Below are positions 26,401-35,884 of a stretch of DNA of 47,997 nucleotides, in pieces. Position 1 is the stretch's first letter. Every line of letters starts with the position of its first letter. The translations under genes were made by a program, and so were the position numbers. The notes beneath the pieces were generated by a model that had not been told where the DNA came from, ran no database searches, and saw nothing but the letters and a program-made list of their open reading frames with translations. The stretch comes from Geminocystis sp. M7585_C2015_104 (lineage in GTDB: Bacteria; Cyanobacteriota; Cyanobacteriia; Cyanobacteriales; Cyanobacteriaceae): assembly GCA_015295805.1 (NCBI GenBank), contig DVEF01000020.1, forward strand, positions 1-47,997. Reading direction: 5' to 3'.

Positions 26401-27178
26401 AATGATAAACCTCAGTAATAACCCTAACCCAACCAGTGGCTAAATCCGATAAAATCTTTTCCCCCTTCTCCCTACTAGCAGCAGTGGCGTCTCCTATCAC
26501 CCCACTCTTACTAATCTCCCTAGTTAGCCATGCAAAAGGAAACTTCCCCTCCAAAGACAGCAAATCAGAAAAGACGGGTGGATACTCTCTCACCGCTAAC
26601 TCCATTTTCACCCATTCTGGTAACAAGGCCAACATCAAACTGGTTTCTGCATCCCCCGCATGAATCCCCCACTCCCTTTCTTTAGGCGTCAGTAACTCAT
26701 TAGTCACAGTGGCAACCCTCCAGCTAAAAAAAGGAAAAATGGCAAAGTCAGGATACAGCTGATGTAGCTCCCGGGCTACAATTTCTAATATCTGAGGTTG
26801 TCCACCATGAGAATTAAACATTATCCATTTACGAAAACCCGCTTTATATATACTCTCGCCAACCTCCATCAACAGACTAGAAAGAGTTTGGCTAGAAATA
26901 GAAATAGTACCAGGGAAGCCATCATGCTCGTTAGACTTGCCATAATATAAGGTAGGCAGGGCAAAAGCGGGAATCTCTGACGGCAGTAGACTCAAAGCCT
27001 TCCCCAATACTCCCTGACTAATGGCAGCATCCACCACCAATGGTAAATGATAGCCGTGTTGTTCAATGGCGCCAAGGGGTTGAATTATTACTGTATTTTT
27101 TTTGTCCGGCAAGGAGTCAACTTCCTGCCAGCTTAGGTAGGCAAAAAAACGTTGAGGTGGAATCCAGCCGTGAATCAT
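26381..27178 (-). CDS. Creatininase family amidohydrolase
   Basis: 265 residues. The metal-binding blocks of the family are in order: PLGAIEQHGYHLPLVVD, KSNEHDGFPGTIS, MFNSHGGQPQIL and HAGDAETSLML. Members include creatininase, MftE-type and formamide hydrolases acting on cyclic amides. The substrate is unknown here. It sits between sphS and phoU on the opposite strand and overlaps sphS by 20 bases tail to tail, so a shared role with phosphate control is not implied. Confidence 0.88.
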   Translation of the reverse strand: MIHGWIPPQRFFAYLSWQEVDSLPDKKNTVIIQPLGAIEQHGYHLPLVVDAAISQGVLGKALSLLPSEIPAFALPTLYYGKSNEHDGFPGTISISSQTLSSLLMEVGESIYKAGFRKWIMFNSHGGQPQILEIVARELHQLYPDFAIFPFFSWRVATVTNELLTPKEREWGIHAGDAETSLMLALLPEWVKMELAVREYPPVFSDLLSLEGKFPFAWLTREISKSGVIGDATAASREKGEKILSDLATGWVRVITEVYHFNPGNC

Positions 27179-27349
27179 AGGGTTTAGGGGTTAGGAGAAA
27201 GGGGTTAGAGAGGCACTTAGCAGTATGCCTGCACCTATGGTTATTGTATCTTCAATAACACTTCAAGTGTCTGCCTTCAGATCTAAAATAGTATCTTAAA
27301 AAGGGCAACACTTCAACACTGATGATCCTAGCAAGAGGAAGTAACCAAA

Positions 27350-28015
27350 GTGACACTATCACATCAACTCATCGGTGACGGCAATCGGATACAGAAAAAC
27401 ACCTGTGAGGTAGCCCAAGATGTATTACGCATGGGCGCCCTGGTAGAGGAATTATTCCGTTACAGTCACCAAGCCTTATTCCGAGGGGAATTAGATAAGG
27501 TTTCCCTAATTATAAAACAGGATAAGGAGGTAGACCGTTACTACCGACAAGTAGAAATGAGGTGTGCCACTATTCTATCCCTACATGCCCCGGTGGCACA
27601 GGAGTTGAGAATCATAAGTGCCTTCATGCAACTGGTGAGGGATCTAGAGAGAATTGGCGACTATGCCAAGGATTTGGGGAATATCGCCCTCCGGCTCACC
27701 CTTTATCCCCCCCACCCCTGCATGCCAAAACTAGCAATGATGTCTCAAAAAGCACAGATAATGTTGGCTAAGGCTATGGTAGCACTGAGTGAATTAGATG
27801 GCGAGGCGGGCAGAAAAATTAAACTATTGGATGACAGTGTCGATAGCGCCTATGATGAGCTCTATCATACTTTAGCACACCAACGAGACATTAAGGGGGT
27901 GGTCGAGCCCATTATCCTCCTCGCCTTGGCTACTCGTCATCTGGAGAGAATGGCGGATCATGCTACCAATATAGCTCAGCGCGTGTCTTATATCGTCACC
28001 GGACACAGAGACTAG
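27350..28015 (+). CDS. phoU: Phosphate signalling complex protein PhoU
   Basis: 221 residues built of two three-helix repeats. The family motifs appear twice: LRIISAFMQLVRDLERIGDYAKDL and TRHLERMADHATNIAQRV, the second with the conserved acidic/His metal-binding E-x-x-x-D. The start is GTG 27350 with AGAGGAAG about a dozen bases upstream. PhoU keeps SphS silent when phosphate is plentiful. Its neighbours sphR and sphS support this. Confidence 0.92.
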   Translation: MTLSHQLIGDGNRIQKNTCEVAQDVLRMGALVEELFRYSHQALFRGELDKVSLIIKQDKEVDRYYRQVEMRCATILSLHAPVAQELRIISAFMQLVRDLERIGDYAKDLGNIALRLTLYPPHPCMPKLAMMSQKAQIMLAKAMVALSELDGEAGRKIKLLDDSVDSAYDELYHTLAHQRDIKGVVEPIILLALATRHLERMADHATNIAQRVSYIVTGHRD

Positions 28016-28093
28016 TTACTTAACATACTTAACAATACTTAATAAAAACTAAAATCAGTTTTACAATCCCCTTATAACAAAAACCAATAAGTA

Positions 28094-28121
28094 GAAAAAG
28101 GTGGGGATGACTATCCCACCT
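28094..28121 (-). terminator. Intrinsic terminator for the leftward flavoprotein gene
   Basis: On the minus strand AGGTGGGAT, loop AGTC, then ATCCCCACCT, followed by TTTTTC. One bulged base in the stem. It lies 28 bases past the flavoprotein stop and also faces the phoU 3' end. Confidence 0.7.
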
Positions 28122-28148
28122 AAAATTGTTACATAACCCACCACACCC

Positions 28149-29156
28149 TTAGACGGCAGAAAGAGAAGGAGGGATATTCTCTACCCACTTTCTAGGGGGA
28201 GACTGACGCCGGATATTACGCCATATTTGAGTTGCAGCCAACGCGCCATCCGCCACCGCCACCGCTACCTGATTTAACCCCTTTTTCAAGTCTCCCACTG
28301 CAAAAATACGCTCATGACTGGTTTGACACATTTCGTTAGTCACCAGATTTTCCCCATCCCACTGTAACCCCTTGATTCCCTTCAAATACTGATTGTGATA
28401 AATTGAGCCCATATTGATTAAACCAGTAGTAGCCTCTACAAACGTGCCATCCACTAACTCTACCCCCCGCAATTTATGATTTTCCCCCACAAAACGAGCA
28501 ATTCGTGCCTCATAAAGGGGAAAACCGTATTCTGCCAATTTTCGTTTCATCTCGTCACTAACTGTGCACAATCCATGGGTTAATACAGAAATGTAGGGGG
28601 TGAACCAGTTTAACACAAAGGCAGCGTTGATTTGTGACTCATTAGCTACAATTAAAACAGATTTTTGGTCCCACATGTCAAATCCATCACAAATCATACA
28701 GACGTGAAGGGTATAACCGGCATAGTCATAAACATTCTGCATGTCATCCAGTTGGGGGAGAATATCAATAATACCAGAAGCGGCAATGAGATACTTACTC
28801 CTAAAAACGGGATAAATGCTATTTTGCTTCCCCACCTTCACCTTAACCGCAAAGGTTTCCCCTTCATCCACCACCTCTTCTACATATCCCCGGAGAAAAT
28901 CTGCCCCCCATTCAATAGCCTGTTTGGTAGCATGGTTTAAGATCTCTCTTCCCGGCGTGGTAGGATCAATCCCAACATAATTTCTCAATTCTTGCATCCA
29001 AAAAGATCGACCCTTCCCTTTTTCTACCACTAGACATTTTAAACCATAACGAGCTAAGTAGATAGCCGCCGACAACCCCCCCATTCCACCACCAACTACA
29101 ATGGCATCATAGATCGTATTCAGACGAGACTCTAAGTTTTTACTGGATAACTTCAT
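28149..29156 (-). CDS. Thioredoxin-reductase-like flavoprotein, DDOR-type candidate
   Basis: 335 residues. N-terminal FAD motif VVGGGMGGLSAAIYLARYG (about 20-38), a CxxC at Cys153-Cys156 (HVCMICDGFD), and a closing FAD motif IFAVGDLKKGLNQVAVAVADG. The overall layout is that of thioredoxin reductase. However, the second nucleotide-binding site reads SVLIVANESQINAAFVLNW, with no GxGxxA and no HRRxxxR for NADPH. This matches the cyanobacterial Slr0600-like DDOR group, described as carrying a second flavin instead of NADPH. The electron donor and disulfide partner cannot be told from sequence. Confidence 0.75.
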   Translation of the reverse strand: MKLSSKNLESRLNTIYDAIVVGGGMGGLSAAIYLARYGLKCLVVEKGKGRSFWMQELRNYVGIDPTTPGREILNHATKQAIEWGADFLRGYVEEVVDEGETFAVKVKVGKQNSIYPVFRSKYLIAASGIIDILPQLDDMQNVYDYAGYTLHVCMICDGFDMWDQKSVLIVANESQINAAFVLNWFTPYISVLTHGLCTVSDEMKRKLAEYGFPLYEARIARFVGENHKLRGVELVDGTFVEATTGLINMGSIYHNQYLKGIKGLQWDGENLVTNEMCQTSHERIFAVGDLKKGLNQVAVAVADGALAATQIWRNIRRQSPPRKWVENIPPSLSAV

Positions 29157-29356
29157 CAGTCACCTCTTCCCAATCCAATCACAATATGACTATCCAATTC
29201 ACCTTTTATCTTAACTAAAATCAGCAAGAAGTCTCCCCCCTATAACACCCTTGATAGCCAACTAAAATATGCTACACTCGGTCTGTGGTAATAACCAAAA
29301 GAAAAGAAGGGAAAACAAGAGACTTGCCACAAGGAGGGTAGTAACCCCAATTTCCC

Positions 29357-30322
29357 ATGTCACGGATTGTCACCTTTTCTCCAGCATATACCATTGTCCC
29401 TACCTACGAGTGTTTCAACCGTTGCCTTTACTGTAATTTTCGAGTAGATGTTGGCAAGGCTTCCTGGTTGGAGATAGAAACTGCCAAGAAAATCCTTGCC
29501 TCCCTCAGGGGTGTCACAGAGATTCTCATCCTTAGCGGCGAGATTCATCCCCTTTCCCCCCGACGCCACTTGTGGTTTCAAAGGATTTATCATTTAGGCA
29601 AACTCGCCTTGTCTTGTGGTTTTTTCCCCCATACCAATGCGGGAGTTTTAAGCTATGAGGAGATGAGTCGACTAAAACGGGTTAATTTCTCCCTTGGTTT
29701 AATGTTAGAACAAGTTGTCTCCTTAGATGTCCATAAACATGCCCCCACCAAGAGGCCAGAATTGAGAATACAACAACTACAATGGGCTGGAGAGCTTAAA
29801 ATTCCCTTTACCACAGGCATTTTGTTGGGCATTGGCGAGACAAATCAAGACCGTTATGAAAGTTTAAAGGTAATTGCCTCAATTCACGAGAAATGGGGGC
29901 ATATCCAAGAAGTTATAATACAACCTTATAGACCAGGCAGGCAAGATAAATACCAAGGCAAGCCTATAAGTAAAGAGGAAACCCTAGAAGTGGTAGCCAT
30001 GGCAAGAAGGATTCTTCCCCCCGACATTACCATACAAATCCCCCCCAACCTAATTTCCGATAAACAACTTCTCCTAGAAGCCTTACAACTGGGAGTAAGA
30101 GATTTGGGGGGTATTGTCGTCAAGGATGAAGTTAACCCCGACTACCCCCATGAAGATATAACTACTCTCAGAGATTTTCTGCGAGAAAATGGATGGCAAT
30201 TAAAACCCCGTCTCCCCGTCTACCCTCAATACTATTCCTGGTTACCCCCTCACCTACAGACACTCATCCAAAACTTCCTATCTCAAAACAAAAATTATCT
30301 CTGTCACCCCCCCACCTTATAA
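29357..30322 (+). CDS. cofG: 7,8-didemethyl-8-hydroxy-5-deazariboflavin synthase subunit CofG
   Basis: 321 residues. Radical SAM enzyme: Cys19, Cys23 and Cys26 in ECFNRCLYCNFRVD form the CxxxCxxC cluster site. Together with CofH it makes the F0 deazaflavin from tyrosine and an aminouracil; in cyanobacteria F0 serves as the antenna of photolyases. Later blocks include TTGILLGIGETNQDRYESL, IIQPYRPG and LGGIVVKDEVNPDYP. cofH is not in the window. AAGGAGG lies 20 bases before the ATG, which is too far to be an ordinary ribosome site. Confidence 0.92.
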   Translation: MSRIVTFSPAYTIVPTYECFNRCLYCNFRVDVGKASWLEIETAKKILASLRGVTEILILSGEIHPLSPRRHLWFQRIYHLGKLALSCGFFPHTNAGVLSYEEMSRLKRVNFSLGLMLEQVVSLDVHKHAPTKRPELRIQQLQWAGELKIPFTTGILLGIGETNQDRYESLKVIASIHEKWGHIQEVIIQPYRPGRQDKYQGKPISKEETLEVVAMARRILPPDITIQIPPNLISDKQLLLEALQLGVRDLGGIVVKDEVNPDYPHEDITTLRDFLRENGWQLKPRLPVYPQYYSWLPPHLQTLIQNFLSQNKNYLCHPPTL

Positions 30323-30442
30323 ATCTCCACTGGTTTTCTCTTCCCCCTGTTTACCCATCCCCATATTGTTTCCCCTGACAGGATAATCTAATCATCCCCC
30401 CTCCACCACCTTACTAATCCGAGTCGTTAATTATCCCCCGTG

Positions 30443-31003
30443 TTAGCTAAGATGTTCAAACAGGATTTTAAACCCTATTCCAATCAACACTAAACCCCCT
30501 ATTGCCTCTGCCTGTCTCTCAAAAAGATGCCCAAATTTTCCCCCCAAAAACACGCCAGTGAAACAAATAAGAAAAGTAATTATGCCAATTATTATAGATA
30601 CATAAACCACAGATACCTGAATAACGGATAACCCCAAGCCTACAGCCAAAGCGTCAATACTGGTGGCTATTGCCAAGGTGAGTAAAACATAAAGATTGCG
30701 AAAGTCTACGCCTTCGTCTTCCTCCCCCTCCTCGGTGAGGGATTCATAAACCATTTTACCCCCAATAAAACCCAACAAGACAAAGGCCACCCAGTGGTCA
30801 AAACTAATGATAAAATCACGAATGGTTAAACCCAAAGTCCAACCTACAATCGGCATCAAAAACTGAAAGCCGCCAAAAAAAGTGCCTATAGTGGCCGCAT
30901 CCCTAAAAGTGACTTTCTTCAGGGAAATCCCGCCACCGACGGAGACGGCAAAGGCATCCATCGCCAAGCCAACAGCAGTGAGAAAAATGGTGATTGAATC
31001 CAT
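30443..31003 (-). CDS. mntP: MntP-type manganese efflux pump
   Basis: 186 residues, six TM helices in two inverted repeats. The paired metal-site motifs are GLAMDAFAVSVGGGI and ATSIDALAVGLGLSV with conserved Asp. The acidic loop EEGEEDEGVD between the halves is typical. MntP exports Mn(II), which matters in organisms accumulating manganese for photosystem II. It starts nine bases after the S4-domain gene, so the two form an operon. Confidence 0.92.
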   Translation of the reverse strand: MDSITIFLTAVGLAMDAFAVSVGGGISLKKVTFRDAATIGTFFGGFQFLMPIVGWTLGLTIRDFIISFDHWVAFVLLGFIGGKMVYESLTEEGEEDEGVDFRNLYVLLTLAIATSIDALAVGLGLSVIQVSVVYVSIIIGIITFLICFTGVFLGGKFGHLFERQAEAIGGLVLIGIGFKILFEHLS

Positions 31004-31012
31004 GGGAAAAAT

Positions 31013-31792
31013 CTAAACGAAACGAGTTAGACTTATACGATAACGTTCTCTTTTAGTTACTTCTATATTGTCTATCTGTAGTCTACCTTTGCCACGAAAG
31101 GAGACTAAATCACCCACCCTCAGATTATAACTGGGTTGGGTAACTTCTTTCCAATTTACCCTTACATCCCCATTAACTATTGCAGAGGCCATTTTACTAC
31201 GAGATATGCCAAAACCAAAAGAAGCAACGGCATCCAAACGACAGGATGCCTCCACCGTCGTCATGGTTTTTGTCTTTGGTGGCGAAACCTTCAATTGAGA
31301 CAACTCTATCCTACTTACCGTTACAGGTACACTACGGACTCTGGTTAGGGAAGTCTCTAAAAATTCGGCAATCTCTGGGGTGACAATTACTTGTGCACCT
31401 CTTTCCCCTAAAACAATAATATCACCCACCTTGTCCCTTACTATACCAGTGGCTAGAATAGCACCAAGAAAGTCCCGATGGGTGGCGGTGTCAAAAAGAA
31501 AATTACCAGCAATATCTAAAGCCACTAGAGGAATCTGATTTATGTCTGCCTCCATTTCCTGTCGAAAGATTCCTATTCTCTGTCTTTCAGCAGTGGCGTA
31601 ACCCCCCCAACTAATAAGTTTTACCTCTGTGAGGTTAGAAAACAGTCTCTCAATTTCAGCCAATACAGCAGGAGAGACAAAATCCGTGATAACTAACTCC
31701 CAAGTCTTAAGTGCCTTTTCAGCCTTATCCAGAATTTTTGCAACCTCCTCCCTGTTTTCTACTCTTTTTAACAATTCTTCTTTTGGCAACAT
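31013..31792 (-). CDS. Photosystem II S4-domain protein (YlmH-like RNA-binding protein)
   Basis: 259 residues. The C-terminal S4 RNA-binding domain is seen in RLDAVASFGFGISRSKMASA and NGDVRVNWKEVTQPSYNLRVGD. The N-terminal half follows the YlmH family (AVLAEIERLFSNLTEVKLIS, then RQRIGIF). Cyanobacterial members are annotated as photosystem II S4 domain proteins on phylogenetic profile; direct evidence is limited, and YlmH relatives act on stalled ribosomes. It is the first gene of an operon with mntP. Confidence 0.88.
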   Translation of the reverse strand: MLPKEELLKRVENREEVAKILDKAEKALKTWELVITDFVSPAVLAEIERLFSNLTEVKLISWGGYATAERQRIGIFRQEMEADINQIPLVALDIAGNFLFDTATHRDFLGAILATGIVRDKVGDIIVLGERGAQVIVTPEIAEFLETSLTRVRSVPVTVSRIELSQLKVSPPKTKTMTTVEASCRLDAVASFGFGISRSKMASAIVNGDVRVNWKEVTQPSYNLRVGDLVSFRGKGRLQIDNIEVTKRERYRISLTRFV

Positions 31793-31982
31793 CTAGTCTC
31801 TCTTGTTTTCACCCTACTCACTCTACCTATATACGATTATGACACTTCCTGACAGTCCACACCCACTGGGTAAGGCTACTGGTTAGCAGGAGTTAGCGGG
31901 AGTGGACATGTAACATTTTCTGTTAAGATGTGAAAAACAAGTTCTTCAATTATAGCCTTTCAAGGAATAACTAAAATACTAG

Positions 31983-33011
31983 ATGTTTGGACTGATAGGT
32001 CATTTAACCAATCTGGAGCATGCCATTAGGGTAGCAGAAAAATTGGGCTATTCTCAATATGCCAGCGAAGGATTTGAGTTTTGGTGTTCCGCACCACCGG
32101 TTTTGTTAGAACAATTTGAGGTAAAAAGTGTCACCGGCGAGGTAATTCAGGGTTGTTATATAGAATCCTGCTTCCTGCCAGAAATGCTAGACAACCGTCG
32201 TATTAAGACAGCCATTAGAAAAATCCTTAACGCCATGGCATTGGCACAAAAGCACAATATCCATATTACTGCCCTAGGTGGCTTTTCTTCCATTATCTTT
32301 GAGGAATTCAACCTAAAGGAGAATAAACGAGTAAGAAACGTAGAATTAGACTTCCAAAAATTTACAACCGGTAATACCCACACTGCTTATATTATCTGCC
32401 GCCAAATAGAATTGGCCTCTGCCAAACTAGGAATAGACTTAGATAAGGCCACCGTGGCTATTTGTGGTGCTACGGGTGATATTGGCAGTGCAGTATGTCG
32501 TTGGTTGAATCAGAAAACGCAGGTGGGGGATTTATTACTGATTGCCAGGAATCGCGAGCGTCTGGAAAACCTACAATCAGACTTAGGTAGGGGAAAAATT
32601 ATCTCATTGGAGGAGGCTTTACCCCTAGCGGATATAGTCGTCTGGGTAGCAAGTATGCCTAAGGGGTTACAACTGTCGGCAGAAATTTTTAAAAAACCCT
32701 GTTTGTTGATTGATGGGGGTTATCCCAAGAATCTCGCTTCCAAAATAGAGCATCCGGACATTAAAGTGTTAAATGGGGGTATAGTGGAACATTCCCTTGA
32801 TATTAATTGGACTATCATGGAGATTGTGGAGATGGAAATCCCTAGTCGCCAAATGTTTGCCTGTTTTGCGGAAGCCATGTTATTAGACTTTGAAAAATGG
32901 CATACCAACTTTTCTTGGGGGCGAAATCAAATTACAGTAGAAAAGATGGAGAAAATCGGCGAGGCTTCCATCAAACATGGTTTTCAACCTCTCTTGACTT
33001 TTGCCACCTAA
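31983..33011 (+). CDS. aar: Long-chain acyl-ACP reductase
   Basis: 342 residues, the usual length. Reduces fatty acyl-ACP with NADPH to a fatty aldehyde, the precursor of alkanes. [20 protein letters not shown] at the start, [14 protein letters not shown] in the first domain, and the NADPH motif [17 protein letters not shown] are characteristic; [13 protein letters not shown] near the end is the conserved tail containing a Cys. In most cyanobacteria the aldehyde-deformylating oxygenase gene lies directly upstream; here the upstream neighbour is the S4-domain gene on the other strand. Confidence 0.95.
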   Translation: MFGLIGHLTNLEHAIRVAEKLGYSQYASEGFEFWCSAPPVLLEQFEVKSVTGEVIQGCYIESCFLPEMLDNRRIKTAIRKILNAMALAQKHNIHITALGGFSSIIFEEFNLKENKRVRNVELDFQKFTTGNTHTAYIICRQIELASAKLGIDLDKATVAICGATGDIGSAVCRWLNQKTQVGDLLLIARNRERLENLQSDLGRGKIISLEEALPLADIVVWVASMPKGLQLSAEIFKKPCLLIDGGYPKNLASKIEHPDIKVLNGGIVEHSLDINWTIMEIVEMEIPSRQMFACFAEAMLLDFEKWHTNFSWGRNQITVEKMEKIGEASIKHGFQPLLTFAT

Positions 33012-33086
33012 ACTGATTTGGTTTAATTGGGGGATATTCTCTATCTTCCGAGAATCTTTCCCCTCAAAAATTTTCCCAACACGGCA

Positions 33087-33890
33087 ATGGACAGATTTGC
33101 TAGTTTTTCCTTGCGATTGTTTGCTTTTCTTGTTTCCCTTTTGGGTTTATTTATTGTTTTATTGCCCTTTGTTTTTGTGGTGTATACCTCCCTGTTTGGG
33201 ACTGAAATAAATCCCCATTTTACCTGGCGTTATTACTACCAGGCCTGGAAAATTGGCAATTTTCCTCTCGCCTTTAGCAATTCTGCTCTAGTGGCATTTG
33301 CCTGTGTTTTTACCCAAGTGTTAACATCTTCTTTGGCCGGTTATGCTTTAGCCAGGATTAGTTTTAAAGGGAAAAACTTTCTACTTATTTTGATAATATC
33401 AACTCTAATTATACCTTTTCAGGTATTAGTAATTCCCATATTCCTCCTTCTAAAAATCGGCAACATGCTCAACACATACTGGGCACTAATTTTACCGTCA
33501 GCAGCCAGTGGCTTTGGCATATTTTTTATGCGTCAATACTTCCTATCACTGCCAATAGAATTAGAAGAAGCGGCCATATTAGATGGCGCCAATGCTTGGC
33601 AAATAATTTGGGAAATTCTCCTACCCTTGGCTAAACCGGCAGTGATTACCCTCTCCCTTTTTACCTTTATTGGGGAGTGGAATGACTTATTTAAACCCCT
33701 GGTATTCACTAATAACCCAAAACTAATGACAGTGCAACTAGCCTTGGCCAGTTTTCAAGAACAGTTTACCAGTAATTGGTCCCTGCTGATGGCGGCGGTA
33801 GTAATAGCCACCCTACCGGTAATTATTCTTTTCATTGTCGGGCAAAAAGAATTCATTCAAGGCATCAGCAATACGGGGATAAAAAACTAG
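33087..33890 (+). CDS. Carbohydrate ABC transporter permease (MalG-type)
   Basis: 267 residues from ATG 33087 (MDRFASFSLRLFAFLVSLLG). Six TM helices. The cytoplasmic EAA loop that docks on the ATPase is EEAAILDGANAWQIIWEILL followed by PLAKPA. The family second-permease (CUT1, MalG-like) signature is clear. No partner permease, binding protein or ATPase gene adjoins, so the transporter is split across the genome. An upstream start at 33027 is open but overlaps poorly with the family. Sugar unknown; glucosylglycerol, trehalose or a maltose-type sugar are all possible. Confidence 0.88.
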   Translation: MDRFASFSLRLFAFLVSLLGLFIVLLPFVFVVYTSLFGTEINPHFTWRYYYQAWKIGNFPLAFSNSALVAFACVFTQVLTSSLAGYALARISFKGKNFLLILIISTLIIPFQVLVIPIFLLLKIGNMLNTYWALILPSAASGFGIFFMRQYFLSLPIELEEAAILDGANAWQIIWEILLPLAKPAVITLSLFTFIGEWNDLFKPLVFTNNPKLMTVQLALASFQEQFTSNWSLLMAAVVIATLPVIILFIVGQKEFIQGISNTGIKN

Positions 33891-33970
33891 ATTTTATTTC
33901 TCACAGCCCCACCAATGAGTTACAATGACTAATAATTGTTGTTTTCAGTGAGAGGAACATTCTACTATCT

Positions 33971-34291
33971 ATGTTACCCCAGGTAAAAGTTTTACGTCCA
34001 GAAGGAATGCTTGATGCCAGCAAATCCACACAATTTCGTCAACAAATCAAAGATATAATCAATGAGGGCGCCCGCTATATCCTGATAGACTTGAAAAAGG
34101 TTAATTTTATAGACAGTTCTGGCCTTGGGGCTCTAGTTTTAGCCCTAAAAATGGTAAAGGAAAAAGGGGGAAAATTGTTTTTAATGTCCTTAAATGAGCA
34201 GGTAAAAATGTTATTTGAACTGACAAATACAGGACACCTATTTGAAGTAATAAACGATGAAGCGGAGTTGGCGGAAAAAATAAAAGCCTAG
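33971..34291 (+). CDS. STAS-domain anti-sigma factor antagonist
   Basis: 106 residues, a single STAS domain. The phospho-acceptor Ser49 lies in NFIDSSGLGALVLAL, the SpoIIAA-type motif. Such proteins release a sigma factor or other target from an anti-sigma kinase when unphosphorylated. No kinase, phosphatase or sigma factor gene is adjacent, so the partner is unknown. Confidence 0.9.
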   Translation: MLPQVKVLRPEGMLDASKSTQFRQQIKDIINEGARYILIDLKKVNFIDSSGLGALVLALKMVKEKGGKLFLMSLNEQVKMLFELTNTGHLFEVINDEAELAEKIKA

Positions 34292-34408
34292 TGCCAATAT
34301 CTAACAGGCATCCTAAGGGGCATTCCGACAGGGAGTCTTCCCAGTCTGATGTTTATACCCTTAAAATAGGGTAGGATTGTATCGAAGTTTAAAGGAATAT
34401 TAAGAAAT

Positions 34409-35884
34409 ATGATGTTGGGGGTAGACAAGAAGGGAGAAGAGTTTTACAGTCTAGAAGACTGGAGAAAGGGATACCAGTCACAAACAAAAGAGGAAGAGTA
34501 TTGGATAGAAGAAGTAGAAGGGGAGATACCTCGGGAGCTGTGTGGTACATTATATCGCAATGGACCTGGCCTGTTAGAGGTATTTGGCACCCCCCTGAAA
34601 CATCCTTTTGATGGGGATGGCATGGTTTGTGCCTTTAGCTTCAAGGATGGCAGGTGTTTTTTCCGCAATAGATTTGTCAAAACCGAGGGCTTTTTAGAGG
34701 AACAAAAGGCGGGTAGAATGCTTTACCGTGGGGTGTTTGGCAGTCAGAAACCCGGGGGGTGGCTGGCTAATATTTTTGATATTCGCCTTAAAAACATAGC
34801 CAATACAAACGTAATTTACTGGGGAGGTAAACTGTTAGCCCTATGGGAGGCAGACCATCCCTACAGTCTCCATCCGGAAACTTTGGACACCATCGGCCCT
34901 ACTGACTTAGATGGCATTTTAGCACCAGGGGAGGTATTTTCGGCACATCCTCGTATAGACTCTCATTCTCCCTTTAATGGGGGTAAGCCGTCACTGGTGA
35001 ATTTTGGCGTCAAGACGGGATTATCTAGTACTATAACCGTCTATGAGTTAGATGAAAAAGGAGGGTTAATCCAAAAGTATAGTCATATTATCCCTGGTTT
35101 CTCCTTCATTCACGATTTTGTCATCACCCCCGACTATTGCATCTTCTTCCAAAACCCCACCAGTTATAATCCCCTTCCCTTCTTGTTAGGATTAAAGGGT
35201 GCGGGGGAATGTGTTAAATTCCTCAAGGGTAAACCCACTAATATTATCCTTATTCCCCGACGTCCACCCCACAAAGATGTTATCAAAATAGAGACAGAGG
35301 CGGGGTTTATTTTCCATCATGCCAATGCCTTCCAGATGAGCGAAAAGGAGATTATAGTAGACTCCATCTGTTATGAACAGTTAGCACAAATTGACCCCAA
35401 TAGCAGCTTTAGGGATGTAGACTTTGATAAACTGGCACCAGGACAGTTATGGCGGTTTAGACTAGATTTAGTAGCCAGGAAAGCCACCAGGGAGTTAATA
35501 AACGCCCGCTGTGTGGAATTTCCATCCCTTCATCCGGGTAGGGTAGGACACAAATACCGTTACCTGTTCATCGGTGCTAGTCATCATCCTACCAGAAATG
35601 CACCCCTACAGGCCCTTCTAAAACTGGACTTAGAAACGGGCAGTCAACAACTCTATTCCTTTGCTCCAAAAGGCTTTGCTGGCGAGCCCATCTTCGTTCC
35701 TAGGGCTCATAATATCACCGATGGGGAGGATGACGGTTGGGTTCTCCAGTTAGTTTACAATTCTTTACATCATCGCTCCCAGTTAGTGATTTTTGATGGC
35801 AAAAACATCTCCTCCCCGGTGGCCATTTTGCACCTTAAAAGACACATACCCTATGGACTTCATGGCCATTGGAAACAGGATTAG
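34409..35884 (+). CDS. Apocarotenoid/carotenoid cleavage oxygenase (RPE65 family)
   Basis: 491 residues. Seven-bladed propeller dioxygenase with four iron-binding His: in SAHPRID, FIHDFVI, FHHANAF and LHGHWKQD. NGPGLLEVFGTPLKHPFDGDGM is the conserved N-terminal block. Length and His spacing match Synechocystis apocarotenoid 15,15'-oxygenase, which cleaves C27-C30 apocarotenals to retinal. The residues do not settle whether the true substrate is a full carotenoid or an apocarotenoid. Confidence 0.9.
   Translation: MMLGVDKKGEEFYSLEDWRKGYQSQTKEEEYWIEEVEGEIPRELCGTLYRNGPGLLEVFGTPLKHPFDGDGMVCAFSFKDGRCFFRNRFVKTEGFLEEQKAGRMLYRGVFGSQKPGGWLANIFDIRLKNIANTNVIYWGGKLLALWEADHPYSLHPETLDTIGPTDLDGILAPGEVFSAHPRIDSHSPFNGGKPSLVNFGVKTGLSSTITVYELDEKGGLIQKYSHIIPGFSFIHDFVITPDYCIFFQNPTSYNPLPFLLGLKGAGECVKFLKGKPTNIILIPRRPPHKDVIKIETEAGFIFHHANAFQMSEKEIIVDSICYEQLAQIDPNSSFRDVDFDKLAPGQLWRFRLDLVARKATRELINARCVEFPSLHPGRVGHKYRYLFIGASHHPTRNAPLQALLKLDLETGSQQLYSFAPKGFAGEPIFVPRAHNITDGEDDGWVLQLVYNSLHHRSQLVIFDGKNISSPVAILHLKRHIPYGLHGHWKQD

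Noticed and set aside
28019-28043. Three CTTAA(C/T) direct repeats resembling a Pho box
   Set aside because: Spacing is 9 and 10 bases rather than the 11-base period expected, and the site lies between two convergent 3' ends, where no promoter is needed.
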